64,000 bases of DNA from Rhodocollybia butyracea (taxonomy: Eukaryota > Basidiomycota > Agaricomycetes > Agaricales > Omphalotaceae): NCBI GenBank assembly GCA_015501585.1, contig JADNRY010000034.1, positions 62,001-126,000 on the forward strand. Direction: 5' to 3'. Positions 46,600 through 57,261 of the stretch are shown one piece after another (position 1 is the first letter of the stretch; every line of letters begins with the position of its first letter). The notes under the pieces were generated by a model. The model did not search any database, had not been told where the DNA came from, and worked only from the letters and a program-made list of their open reading frames with translations. A program made the position numbers and the translations under genes.

Positions 46600-47830
46600 A
46601 CAAGCGAAGAGGGACAACGAGAAGGGACGACGAAGAGGGAAAAGGTTCGCCTTTGGCTGGCCCCAAGCGATTTCGAAGTGTATTTGAGACTGCGACTCAC
46701 GCTACTGTTATTTGTTGGTCTTGCTTTTCTGATCCTTCATCCGTTTCTGAGCCCTTGTCCGTTTCTAAGCCTTTATCCGTCTCGAACGTATACGTTTCCC
46801 GTTTTGAACCGCGGGTCCCCAACTACAGAGTCGCAGCAACGTTAGTAACTGTAAAACTCAAGCTCAGATCCGAACGAAACCACCCACCCTCTAACTGTCT
46901 TCTTCGGCTTTTCCTCATGCGCAAACTCTTCTACAGGGATCCCTCGTCGAAACTTGGCCATGCACCACAGTGTGTACCTATAAGACTCTTAGATCAGACC
47001 ACTATACCAGCGTATCCGCGAAACAACACGAAACGACACAAAAACGGAAAAACAAAAACCCGAGACAACACACGACGTGAAAACAACACAACGTGGAACA
47101 ACAACACGGAACCGAAATAACAACAACGAAGATAAAAACAATAAAAAAGTCCAGAGACAAAAGCCACCCACCTGCGATCCTTAACCCCAACGCCCGCACT
47201 CCGCATCTCCAAACCCGAAATCCTCCAAAACCCGTCCCAGGTATCAGGCAACGAGGTCAGTTTCGTATCCAGGGACCGTCCGATTTTTTTGAGGAATTCG
47301 TTTGGCGTCGTGATGGCCTCTGCGACTGCTTGGGCAAGGCGAATTTGGAGTGAGGTTAAGGACGAGTACGCGAGCACAAGGGTGAATATGAGGCGAGTAA
47401 AAGGGTGAAGTGGGTGACGCAGGCAAGAGCAAAACCGTACAAAAGAGTACAAGAGAGAGTAAGGGAGAGTAAGAGTGAGTAAATGAGTGAGTAAAAGCAA
47501 GGCTGAGCAAAAGAAACACAGCAAAACTGACCTCTTGTCGGAGGAACAGGCTTCGTCAGCGAGCGGTTAACGAGCGTGCGTATCTGGACTTGATGCGGCC
47601 CAGGTAGCCCATTCGAAGCCAATTGCGGGTGCAGACGTGGGTGAGAACGCGGATGAGAGAGAACTGAGAACTGAGAAAATCGAGGAACGTGCGGATGTGG
47701 ACCAGAAAGACTAGCAAGACCAGAGAGATGCGGATGTACGAATGAAGATGTATGAGCGCGAAAGCCCCGAGTCGCGAGAGTGAACATGTCCTGTAAACCA
47801 AAACCGAACTCTAAACGATCTAAACGGTTA
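46600..47830. repeat. Repeat R-A, copy 5 (fullest)
   Basis: Carries every R-A landmark in order: CTACAGGGATCCCTCGTCG, CCATGCACCACAGTGTG, the minus-strand open stretch 46994-47524, a microsatellite-like GAGTAAGAGTGAGTAA tract, and a minus-strand stretch ending at 47801 reading IRISLVLLVFLVHIRTFLDF. The minus strand reads as the remains or exons of a gene: FLKKIGRSLDTKLTSLPDTW followed by DGFWRISGLEMR looks like real protein, and the tract in between looks like intron. Product unknown; it could be a gene that was amplified or part of a transposable element. Confidence 0.55.
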
Positions 47831-48890
47831 TAGAGAAAAATTTGTTTCTAGCGCTGAGGTAAGCGCCGGAAGATGCGCCCATGTGATCATGATGAGCTAG
47901 CTTTGGCCAAGCCGTCGTGTAGCTAGCGAAGAATAGTCGTTCGTAAGCTACTGCTAGTGCTACGTACATGGCTCCGAAACCCAGAGTCAAACTTCGGAGC
48001 TGAGGCAAACAAAACCCTCCATATCATATACAGTCTAGCACTAGTCTAGCTCACGGCGTGCCCACAGGCGTTCTCGGTAAGTTCAAATTCTCAATAATCA
48101 ACGTACTGGGCCTACCGTACAGATCGTCAATCCATAACGAGTCCGTCAATGTACCATATGCAGAATAGGAAGACTCAACTATCAGAGATGACACCAGAAT
48201 TAACGCTCAATTCGACGACGTCACGAAGAGTTCTATGAACGTTCAAGTAGCTTATTGAGTATGCACTCGAAAGATATAATTATAAGTAATTCCAAGGCTC
48301 TTCGATGAGACCAGCCACTCAGGAGTCGGACTCCTGCCTTCGTAGTGAGTCCGTATCAGTCCGTACCATCGATTGATTACAGTAACTTAATCAAGCGACT
48401 TCATCAGTGAGCCGGATCCGCTGGCGGCGTACGGTTTTGTACAGCGGCCTTCCAGAAATTTCTGGTCTTAAAAATCACTGTATACTTTCCCTGGCTAGAG
48501 CAAAATCCGATTATCCAGGGTTTGCTTATTGGCAGTGGTTTCTGTGCGTCGTCACTGTGGTACCTGTGAACTTTCTTATCTAGATAGGTACAAGCGCATA
48601 AGTGCCCTCAACGGCACACGAGTGTATGTACAGCGACTAAGAGTCGTAATAGAAGCACAAGTTTCGAAATAGGAAGATGAATGAGGTACCGCCTATCGGA
48701 AGTAGGAAAAACACTGGAGAAACGTCGGAAGGGAGAAAAAACTGGAGAAAAGTATTATCCTACCGTGAAACTCGCCCTCAAACACACGGGACCTAATAAA
48801 GAGGTGCCGTATATACCCCCACATTGCATTTCCATGTCTCGAGTGGAGAAGTGTCATGTGGGGGAGTCCCGCAACATATGCTCAGGATAA
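47831..48890. other. No gene recognised
   Basis: Short ORFs only; upstream intergenic space of the secreted protein array. Confidence 0.5.
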
Positions 48891-48897
48891 TATAAAA
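48891..48897 (+). promoter_or_regulatory. TATA box of secreted protein gene 1
   Basis: TATAAAA, 171 nt before the ATG. The sequence that follows (GGTCGAGCTCCCCATCTAT and TTTGCTGGCCAAAGATCAAC) is shared with genes 2 and 3. Confidence 0.65.
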
Positions 48898-49061
48898 CAA
48901 TGAGTGCGGTCTCCAGGTCCTTACGCCCCGCTGGTCGAGCTCCCCATCTATATTCCCCGTTACTCTTTGCTGGCCAAAGATCAACAACTAAAGTCTCAAT
49001 CCCTCCGGACTCATTCAGGTCACTCGCACTCTTCCAATTTCTCCCCACCGCCAGCTCCACT

Positions 49062-49646
49062 ATGCGTTTTGGTTGCATCTCCGCATGCCTGTTCTTTGGT
49101 CTTATTCCAGCTGTCTTCGCGTTGCCTGTGAATGTGAGTCCCCATAACAATCTGAAAGAGGTTTTCGGGGTTCACCAATACGTCTAGAACGAGATAACGC
49201 GTAGGGCCCCTGATCCCCTGGAGATTCATATCACATATCCAAAGGCTCTCGAACACCTCGAAAGCAAGATATATTTAGTCATGCACTCCGTACTGGACGA
49301 ATATCGCGTGAACCTGCTCATTGGGGAAAATTGGAAAATCGTGCCTATGAAAACATTGCCACCACCTTCCGTACAGAAGCAGAAAGGATGGATAACAGCT
49401 CAGATAAGAGGGCCGGAACCGTGCCGACCGCCGAAACTGTCCCAGGGAAAAGATTCAAAAGATCATTGTGAAATGCTGGTCTATCTGAAAAAACCCACAG
49501 AGAATGTCATGATCAAGGATGCGACAGGAAGGACCATTGTTACAAAATCGGGTAAGTGCTGTTTCGAGTGTTCGATGCGTTCCTTAACCTCTACTTTGTT
49601 TTCCCCAGAGACCACGGTTAAGCCCTCGTCTTCAAGAATCAACTGA
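49062..49646 (+). CDS. Small secreted protein, array member 1
   Basis: Exons 49062-49133, 49188-49551 and 49609-49646 sum to 474 nt, 157 aa. Exon 1 encodes a signal peptide (MRFGCISACLFFGLIPAVFA, cleavage likely near ALP). The first intron starts GTGAGT directly after LPVN; without removing it the frame meets TAG. Exon 2 has ITAQIRGPEPC and, after a spacer, DHCEMLVYLKK: the two Cys are the only ones in the mature protein and may pair. The second intron could be retained without breaking the frame. Paralogues at 50974 and 53998 have the same structure. No known domain; a secreted effector-like or cell-surface role is inference. Confidence 0.75.
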
Positions 49647-50801
49647 TTATTAGTATAGAGTCGACCTGTATAACAGAGACTAGGGATATAGATTAAAGAT
49701 TATCGATCTGATCATAACGCGCGCAATGCATCAGACGACGTAGTCCCAAGCCAGAATTCACGAGAAAATCATTCGTTCAAGACGCGTTTGCCAAGTTTAA
49801 ACGAAACGAACCCAAGTGAGGCTAAGAGGTAAACCTTCCGAAATCTACCCATATCCGAGGATCCCTCGGATCGTCATAACTTGAGCTCGAGTATCACGGA
49901 TGGTGTTTACTGCTCATGATCAACTCAGGATAACGCGCTTCTGAGCTAATTAACATTGTACTTCGTCACCAAACGCCCTAGTAGTCTCAACAATCCAGAC
50001 CATCGCCATTATACTACAGGCTCCACGCAGACTACCCGTGACCCAGTAGGATTAAAGAATACGAGTCGGTCCTCAGGTTTATTATAAAAAAAACCCTGTG
50101 GTATCACGCGGCGCAGCTGCTCGGTTTGCTCGTACTTACCGCCGCACACGCCCACGCCCACACTTACTCACACCCGAGAGCTCCCGCACGTTACAGTAGA
50201 TTCATGATCAACGTGCCCAATTTCGTGTATCGATCACACCATTTCCTGCCTCGGCGTTCAGATCTTGGACCATGCCGAGTAATTCACTTCCTTCCTTCCT
50301 CCATGTTTGCAAACCGGGGTTTGCTGATTGTACACAGTAGTTTCCATCAGTCATGGCGCAGCAAGCTGAGAGAGATATACATACGCATGAGTGTCTGGAC
50401 TCTGCACCACCTATACGTTCCATACGTTCCATACCTCAGGCTTTGATCAGTCCAACCAATGATATTCTCGATTTGGCGTTGCAGTTGCGCTGCAGCCAAG
50501 AATAATAGAAACTGGACCGTAGTTATGACACTGGAACCATCCCAGAGTTGTTCTATTTTTCGATAGTACTTATGCTTTGCGGATGGTAATTTTTATCAAC
50601 TTCCTTCCCCTTCCTTCCTTCCTTCCATCTTGCGTCCATCATTGATGTACCGAAGGAAGTCGGAAGGAAATGAATTGCTCGGTACGGAAATTTTGAAATA
50701 ACAGCCATACCATCAGCCGCGCCTCTACTTTTCCCAGTTTGCTCACGGGTGAATATATGCTATACTTACACGATAAGAGAGGATAAAAGAGGATAAGCTG
50801 G
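49647..50801. other. No gene recognised
   Basis: Intergenic space between array members 1 and 2. A CCTT-rich stretch at about 50603-50635 is simple sequence. Confidence 0.5.
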
Positions 50802-50808
50802 TATAAAA
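50802..50808 (+). promoter_or_regulatory. TATA box of secreted protein gene 2
   Basis: TATAAAA within AAGCTGGTATAAAAT, 172 nt before the ATG; the same AAGCTGGTATAAAAT occurs before gene 3. Confidence 0.65.
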
Positions 50809-50973
50809 TGATGTGTACTATGCTCAGATCTCTACTCCCCGCTGGTCGAGCTCCCCATCTGTATTTCCCGTTTGTCTTTGCTGGTCAAAGATCAACCTCA
50901 GTCCTCCCGCACTCATTCAACTTGAAGTCGTCTACGCAGAGTCTTCCAATCCCTCCCCACTGCCTGCACCACT

Positions 50974-51611
50974 ATGCGTTTTGCTTTCATCTCCACGTGT
51001 CTATTCTTTGGTCTTATTTCAGGCGGCCTTGGGCTGCCTCTGAATGTGAGTCCCCATAACAATCTGAAAGAGGTTTCAGGGGTTTACCAGTATACTATCC
51101 AGGACAAGAGCACGCTTAGGGCCCGTAATAACCTGGAGATTAAGATCACATATCCAGAAGTTCTCGTACACACCAAAAAATTCCCCATCCTATTCTCAGC
51201 CATACGCTCTGTAGTGAAGGAATATCGCATCGCACTGGGAGTTTCAATACCACAGAACTTGTTACGATGGAACTTTGAGCATAAGACATCATCAACTTCC
51301 GAATCCCCAAAGATGGAAAATGGATGGGTGACGGTTGAGATGAGAGGGCCGGAACCGTGCCAGTTGAAACCGAAAGAACATTGTACGATGTTGATCTATC
51401 TTCCAAACATCCCAAACAGTGGGACCACGTCGGTTGCGCCACCGCCAAAGAAGGATGTCGTGATCAGGAATGTCTTTATCAAGAATGGTAAAGGAGAGTA
51501 TATTTGGACTATGTGGGGTGAGTGCTGGTTCGAATTTTCAGTGCATTCCTTACCTTCACTTCGTTTACTCCAGATCCCTTGGTTCCTCGTCCATCTAGTA
51601 TAGGAACTTAA
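50974..51611 (+). CDS. Small secreted protein, array member 2
   Basis: Exons 50974-51045, 51103-51517 and 51574-51611 sum to 525 nt, 174 aa. The signal peptide reads MRFAFISTCLFFGLISGGLG. The first intron could also be read through, because it is 57 nt and open, but the splice sites align with genes 1 and 3. The mature part has ITYPEVL, GWVTVEMRGPEPC and EHCTMLIYL with the two conserved Cys, plus an insertion of about 15 residues with a Pro run (SVAPPPKKD) not found in the others. The short last exon ends PSSIGT. Function unknown. Confidence 0.75.
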
Positions 51612-53830
51612 TTCGATAGACCAGCATTGGTGCGCTGGGCTCACTATCCAGTTGTGTGGGATTTTGCTTGTTTGTTGAGAGAGGATCGACGAGGAAGATC
51701 CTGCAATAGCCATGGGTCATAGCATGGATACGTCCCAAAGCAGACTTAGTTTTCCCTGGTGCCCTTCCCCCCCCCCCTAGTATACCATTTCATGCATCTT
51801 ATGCCTAGTTATCTATGTATTTAGATTGTTGCGCAGTTATTGACATTGTCCTTCGTCACGAAAGCCTAGAACTTTGACGACAGTGATCATCATCGATCAT
51901 CCCTCGGGTTTACCGTGTGCAGACTGCTCAGCGAAGCGCCCAGGAGAGTTAAGTACAAGTTAAGTATCGGGGCCTTTACAATGTGAAGGGGTATTTTGTC
52001 TATCTACAGTCACAGTATATCGCACGGCAATTTCTTTTGGCTTGATTTCTGGCAGGCTCTATGTAATAATTGAAGCATTTACAGCTCTTCCAGGATGTTA
52101 TCGATACCTACTTACGTGACATGTTCGATGGTTTCAATCCACGCGCCACCGTCATGGAGGACCCGGCCGGTTTATTCTACAGCTTTTGTAAATACTTCCC
52201 CTTACAACCCCTTACAACCATCTCACCTAATCCCTGCTTGATACTTATACTTACGCCGCCGTCGTGCAGGACCTTGACTCAGCTTTTGAATCCTCATCAG
52301 TGACAGTCGCCCATTTCCCACCGCTTACTGATGAACAATCTCACTGGACAGCTGGATTCACTTAGTACTTACTTACTAACTTACTAAACAGTGCAAGAGT
52401 GTACTGTGACCCGCCGCCGTCGTGCAGGGCCTGTTCTAGCCCGGCTCATTACTTCTCCGTCGGATCACACTGTATGAGTTGCTGAGATGTTCCTGCGGCA
52501 GCCAACCTACAAGCTCACCAAAGCCTGCTGTTGGAAACTTGGATAGTTCCAATGTTGAATGCACGCGCCACAGTCATGGAGGGCCTGGCCCCGGTTTATT
52601 ACATATGTACCTTTCTTCCGTCGCTCCGTACTTATCTCTCTACATCTCTTCTTTCAAGGATGAATAATCTAATGTCTTTTTTTGCATTCGGATCTCAACA
52701 CTTCTCCTCCGAACCCTTCACTTGGATCGCAAGTTCCGGTACTTGACTTCATACTTTACATCTTCCCTGCTTCCATCAACCTCTTCCTTGAAGTCTACGT
52801 GGTCCTCTAATTTTGCGATGGCCATCTCCGAGTCCACCGGTTTACTTCTGCAGTCGAACGAGGTTACTGAGTATGTACTCCAAAAATGTAATTCTTAGTG
52901 CCGAAACTCTTTGATGAGCGTCGAGCGATGGTAAGTACCGTCAATTGATGCAATACTTAGTAAACGACTTAGCTAGTTAGTTTTCGGCTACATCGGGCGA
53001 TTCGTTCACAGCCGCGAGTAACAGATAAAACTTTGCCTCCCAGTTCTCTTTTGGTTCAAACTCAGATGCTATGTACGCTCGTTCCCTCAGAACGAGCATG
53101 TTAGTCTCACAACCCAAGCCAGGGTCCCTTCCAACCTTTTTGAACTTACCTTCAAGGCGGCCGTAAGTACGTAGCCCGCTCATTCCATGTGTTTATTCCT
53201 CCTTGTAAGTGAACATACTCGAAAGTTAACAACGAGTCGTTCTTTCAAGCTCCACATCAACGGTATGCATAGGCCTGCATAGGCCAATTTCGCTGCTCGG
53301 TCAGGGAGGCTGTGGTGCACCCGTAAGTAGTAAACAATTAATTACCATATGGTAGCGCATCTGAATACGCGGTGATTTTGGATAAGTAGTAGCTTTACAC
53401 ATACCTGTGGAGCGAGACAGCCTTGTTAATAAGTATCAGTATACTTATACTCCGAGTACCCGTATATGGGCCCAACTTGAATGCAAGTTTCCGATCATGA
53501 TTGGGCAAGCCTCGCCTTCGATATTGCTGTATTGTTTTATCTTTGCCGCGTTTTGGTGTGCGCACTGACAGTCATCGATCCTTAACAAGATTGCCAATTC
53601 TGAGTGTACAAGAAAGCGAGTACGGAAGACATATAATACTAGTATGAGGGGAAGGGGAAAGAAGGGTAGTGCAAAGAAAAAAGGATGAGGGAATGGGTAG
53701 GAGGTGAACAAGACCGAATACTTCTTAAGCCAGCGGTAACGGAATCGGGAAAGTATGTATCATGGCAGTATACACGGTAGTTTCCATCAATCGTGGCACA
53801 GCGATGAATATCTGCTACAGGATAAGCTGG
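51612..53830. other. No gene; a short direct duplication inside
   Basis: About 52135-52280 and 52560-52640 share CGCGCCACCGTCATGGAGG-like words, and CGCCGTCGTGCAGG recurs at 52258 and 52422. A run of C lies at about 51768-51777. No coding frame is convincing. Confidence 0.45.
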
Positions 53831-53837
53831 TATAAAA
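53831..53837 (+). promoter_or_regulatory. TATA box of secreted protein gene 3
   Basis: TATAAAA, 167 nt before the ATG, in the same context as gene 2. Confidence 0.65.
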
Positions 53838-53997
53838 TAATGAGTGTGGGCTCCAAGCTCCTACATCCCGCTGGTCGAGCTCCCCATCTACAGTCTTTGC
53901 TGGCCAAAGATCGACAACTAAAGTCTCAATCCTTCCGGACTCATTCAAGTCGCTCGCCTACGCACTTTTCCAATCTCTCCCCACCGCTAGCTCCACT

Positions 53998-54549
53998 ATG
54001 CGTTTTGATTGCATCTCCGCTTGCATGTTCTTTGGTCTTATTTCAAGTGGCTTCGCGTTGCCTGTGAATGTAAGTCCCCAGAACAATCTGAAAGAAGTTT
54101 TGGAAGGGTTCACCGATATATCTAGGACGCGAACACGCTTAGGGCCCGTGACATTATGGAAATTAGGATCACATATCCAAAGGCTCTCGAGGCCAAACAT
54201 GAAGCATTACTTGCGACCATGCACTCCGTGATGGATGAATATCACGATAAAATGAGAAGAGGGAAATCAGATTGGAAGATTGTCATGGATACTACCTCCT
54301 TGCCTGAGGAAAATGGATGGCTAACGGCCGAGATAAGAGGGCCGAAACCGTGCCAGGGAGAACGAGAAGCACATTGTAAGATGCTGGTCCGATATCAAAA
54401 AAACCCAACAAAGAATATCATGATCAAGGATGCGAAAGGGGTGTATATTTTTTCTGAAAGGGGTGAGTGCTTTTTCAGATGTTCAATGCGTTTCTTAACC
54501 TCCTATTTCTTCAGAACCCCTAGTTAAGCCTCCAGCTATAGGAATTTGA
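53998..54549 (+). CDS. Small secreted protein, array member 3
   Basis: Exons 53998-54069, 54126-54462 and 54515-54549 sum to 444 nt, 147 aa. The signal peptide reads MRFDCISACMFFGLISSGFA. The first intron is GTAAGT to ATATCTAG; unspliced, the frame shifts, so splicing is required here. Mature protein: ITYPKAL, a Met- and Lys-rich helix (HSVMDEYHDKMRRGKSDW), GWLTAEIRGPKPC and AHCKMLVRYQK with the two conserved Cys. The last exon ends PPAIGI. Closest to gene 1. Function unknown. Confidence 0.75.
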
Positions 54550-54911
54550 TTATATAGATCAGTTGCGTAGTGACCTGAGTCAGCCTGTATGATGAAGATA
54601 GGAATATAGACTAGAAAGCTTACTTACATATCGATCTGGTAGTCCACTAGATGACGCGTTTACCAGGTTTAAACGGAGCCAGCGAAACCTTAAAGGGCTC
54701 CAAAACCTCTTGAAACCAACCCAGGTTGATGACTTGGGGGTATCTACTCTTCGTGATAACGAAACGACTTCACTTCCCTGATCATCAAAAGCAGAAAAGC
54801 AGTTAGTCAGCATTAATAACTTCTCAAACTGAAAAGCTAGTAACCGCAGTTAATTCCATAGACAGCATTGTAGGTACGAACGGAGCTGTCAGCGCTACAA
54901 GTGGATAGATA

Positions 54912-55057
54912 AAAGGACCGAGACCATGTCAAGGACAAGGTCATTGTGCAATCCTGAAAACACAAATCAAGATTGGCACCTTGATCAAGAATGAGAGCCC
55001 GGGAGGAACGATGAAACGTGGTGAGTTTCCATTTCGTTTTCTCCAGGTTCAGCTTAA
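54912..55057 (+). pseudogene. Remnant of a fourth secreted protein gene
   Basis: Reads KGPRPCQGQGHCAIL, matching the RGPKPC...HC core of the array, then an intron with GTGAGT to TTTCTCCAG at the same position (55021-55046) and a three-codon terminal exon. The signal-peptide exon and the first half of exon 2 are absent. Confidence 0.7.
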
Positions 55058-55351
55058 GCATCCACTGGCGGTGATTTGACATATATGAGCAGATGGAGGC
55101 ATCGTGCATGTCCCGGCCCCACTTGAGTCGATGTTATTTGTGTTTTATTTGGATTGTTGGTCGCCGACTCCACTGACTGGTGCGGCGGTTAGAGGAAATA
55201 AGGCAGAATTCTACCGTGTCATTCAAGTTAATGGGGTATCATCCGACGACACGTTTGACGATTATACGATTAAGTATTTCGCATCTAGAAAAAAAGAGTA
55301 AAGCCCTTTGAAAGAAATGATCACTCTCTGGCTCAAGTGATGTATATTCAC

Positions 55352-55369
55352 GGGGGGGGGGGGGGGGGG
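55352..55369. repeat. Run of 18 G
   Basis: Uninterrupted G tract; the length may be inaccurate in an assembly. Confidence 0.8.
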
Positions 55370-55481
55370 TAGAACTATGCGCGTAGCTAGCAGGACCAAC
55401 GTGGGGTAGGCGAAGAGGAAACTCAACACGAACTCTTCTCCTTGCCACGGCTCACGGGCCGCCTACGGTTGTTCCCTTATG

Positions 55482-56112
55482 CTACTGGGTCTTTAGAATC
55501 TCCAGTGATTCTTCCTGCTTTTGCCGTTTGTATCGTACGTTTTCTACACGGTGGTTTAGACCATGATTGGCTCCTTTCATCCAGAACACACCTTCCAAAA
55601 CGGCCTTCATTTGGGTTTTTTGAGCCTCTTGGGTTTCTTCAATTACGTTTTGTAGTATTACAAGGTCTTTCTCTGGAAAAGCCTTTACTACGAGATGCAC
55701 TCAATCGCCACAGAAGAGATTTAAACGAACCTCGAGACTTGGCCAGCTCACGATAATCGGATAACGATGACTGCTGTGCCTGCAGTGCACCATGAAGATA
55801 ATTTTTAACCTCGTCACTCTGAATGTCCTTTTCGAGCCTAATCTGGTCTTTCTCTCGCTGTCGTTCCTCGGACCTTAACATATGTTCTCTACTTTCAACC
55901 AGTTGATCATTGAGCAACTGCTTCAATACGGCGAACTGCTCCGTGATGGTCTGGTAAGATGAGGCTACGGTTTTGTGTTGCCCTTGGCCATCGTCTCGGC
56001 GTGTAATTCCTGCAGCATCGGATGGGCCAGCTTGTGTCGACGTTGCTGATGATGGTTTGTCTGATATCATTTTCCCGCGATTATTAATTGAATCACCGTG
56101 GGTCAGATGCAT
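55482..56112 (-). CDS. Hypothetical coiled-coil protein
   Basis: Two minus-strand frames, 56112 down to about 55735 and about 55700 down to 55482, join into about 200 aa if a very short intron is removed near 55690-55740 (GTTCGT to ATTGAG, 31 nt, or to CTCGTAG, 43 nt). Otherwise a one-base shift breaks the gene. The N-terminus is polar and disordered (SSATSTQAGPSDAAG). The middle is charged and helical (VLKQLLNDQLVESREHML, then EERQREKDQIRLEKD), likely a coiled coil. The C-terminal part has VILQNVIEETQEAQKTQ. No domain recognised. A downstream start at MISDK is also possible. Confidence 0.45.
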
Positions 56113-56585
56113 AATATTGATTGTCGGAATATCATCGTATCATCGCATACCACAGACGCAAGTGACTTGAGGACGTAGTCATAACATGTACTGTGGTTGA
56201 TCGTCTATGGTGGCATAACACCATCACGGGGACGAGAATCTTGCTTGACTATGCCTCTTCGAATGCCTTTATCAACAATTCGGGTGCTATGTCGAATTGT
56301 TTCTATTTTCGAGACTTCTGCAGCACAAGTCAATCGTTGCTGTTACTGCATGTCCTGCTCAAAGCGAATAATCTTCAATCAGTTACTGGGACTTCTTTCT
56401 CATTGTGTTCATTCAATCGCTAAAGTTCTCATCTTCTTTTTTTTCGTGACAAGTTCACCGTCCCGGACCATACTTATCGATAACAGATTTCTTTTGATTT
56501 TTTTGGTTAAATAATGTTTAGTTCTGCGATAACATGCTCGGCAATTTGATCCACGAACCGATGGCAGGAGATAAGTCGTGCCCAG

Positions 56586-56592
56586 TATATAA
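56586..56592 (+). promoter_or_regulatory. TATA-like box before the FKBP gene
   Basis: TATATAA, about 42 nt before the ATG, implying a very short 5' UTR if used. Confidence 0.35.
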
Positions 56593-56627
56593 GGGTGCTC
56601 GTTGACCATGCGTTCGCTATTCTCCCA

Positions 56628-57261
56628 ATGGTGAGCCTTTTTCGTGTCCCTTTTTCGCTTTTGTGAGCTCATTTCCCGAAAGGGTATATCGCTCGAAAGA
56701 CTATTACCAGGAGATGGAAAGACTTTTCCTCGCAAAGGAGGTGTGTATCAAGAGGATATCGAGTTGGAAAGCAGGCACTTATTCAGGTTTGCTTATTTTA
56801 CTAGATATCGTCAGTATTCACTACACCGCAACCTTGGAGGACGGATCTATCTTTGATTCCAGTTACAACAGGCTAGTATTTCACAGCTCCAAGACGATTT
56901 CTTGTGAATTTATCTATCTCCAGAGGTAAACCATTCGTAGTTGAAATAGGCACAGGGAAAGTGATTCAAGGATGGGACGAAGGTTGATCCACTCGCTATT
57001 TTCCCCGCTACGACGTAGAATGTCTGAACCCCAATCAAGCAGTGCCTTTGTTATCTCAAGGCGAAAAAGCTATTTTGAAAACTCCGCCTGACTTGGTCAG
57101 TGCTTCTTGTTCCTCTATTCCACTTGCATGTCAAATGATTATAACTTCAGGCTTACGGCGACGATGGCGTACCCCCGTTTATTCCTCCGAAGTCTACATT
57201 AACTTTTGAAATGGAGTTACTCGAGATTATCAGGCCAGGCGTAACAGAACCAACCTCATAG
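56628..57261 (+). CDS. FKBP12-type peptidyl-prolyl cis-trans isomerase
   Basis: Six exons: 56628-56630 (only the ATG), 56683-56740, 56805-56871, 56924-56982, 57043-57095 and 57151-57261; 351 nt, 116 aa. The product starts MGISLERLLPGDGKTFPRKG and covers the whole FKBP fold. Pocket residues seen: Tyr in SIHYTA, Phe-Asp in FDSS, Phe in KPFVV, Val-Ile and Trp in KVIQGW, Tyr in AYGDDG, Phe in LTFEMEL. The usual EG after GWD is shortened to E. An acceptor at 57018 instead would add seven residues. Intron 3 starts GC at 56872 (AG|GCTAGT); only this keeps the frame. A C-terminal extension of about eight residues ends PTS. The enzyme catalyses prolyl isomerisation and is the FK506/rapamycin receptor in fungi. 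Confidence 0.8.

Noticed and set aside
46994..47524. A 176-aa minus-strand membrane protein
   Set aside because: The hydrophobic N-terminal part comes from a microsatellite-like tract that looks like intron; only the PDTWDGFW part looks coding, so it is listed under R-A.
49281..49646. A separate 121-aa gene starting at 49281
   Set aside because: It is the second half of exon 2 plus a retained intron of secreted gene 1; the signal-peptide exon joins in frame.
56663..56929. The 70- and 88-codon ORFs over the FKBP locus as genes
   Set aside because: Both read through introns; the spliced frame gives a complete FKBP fold.
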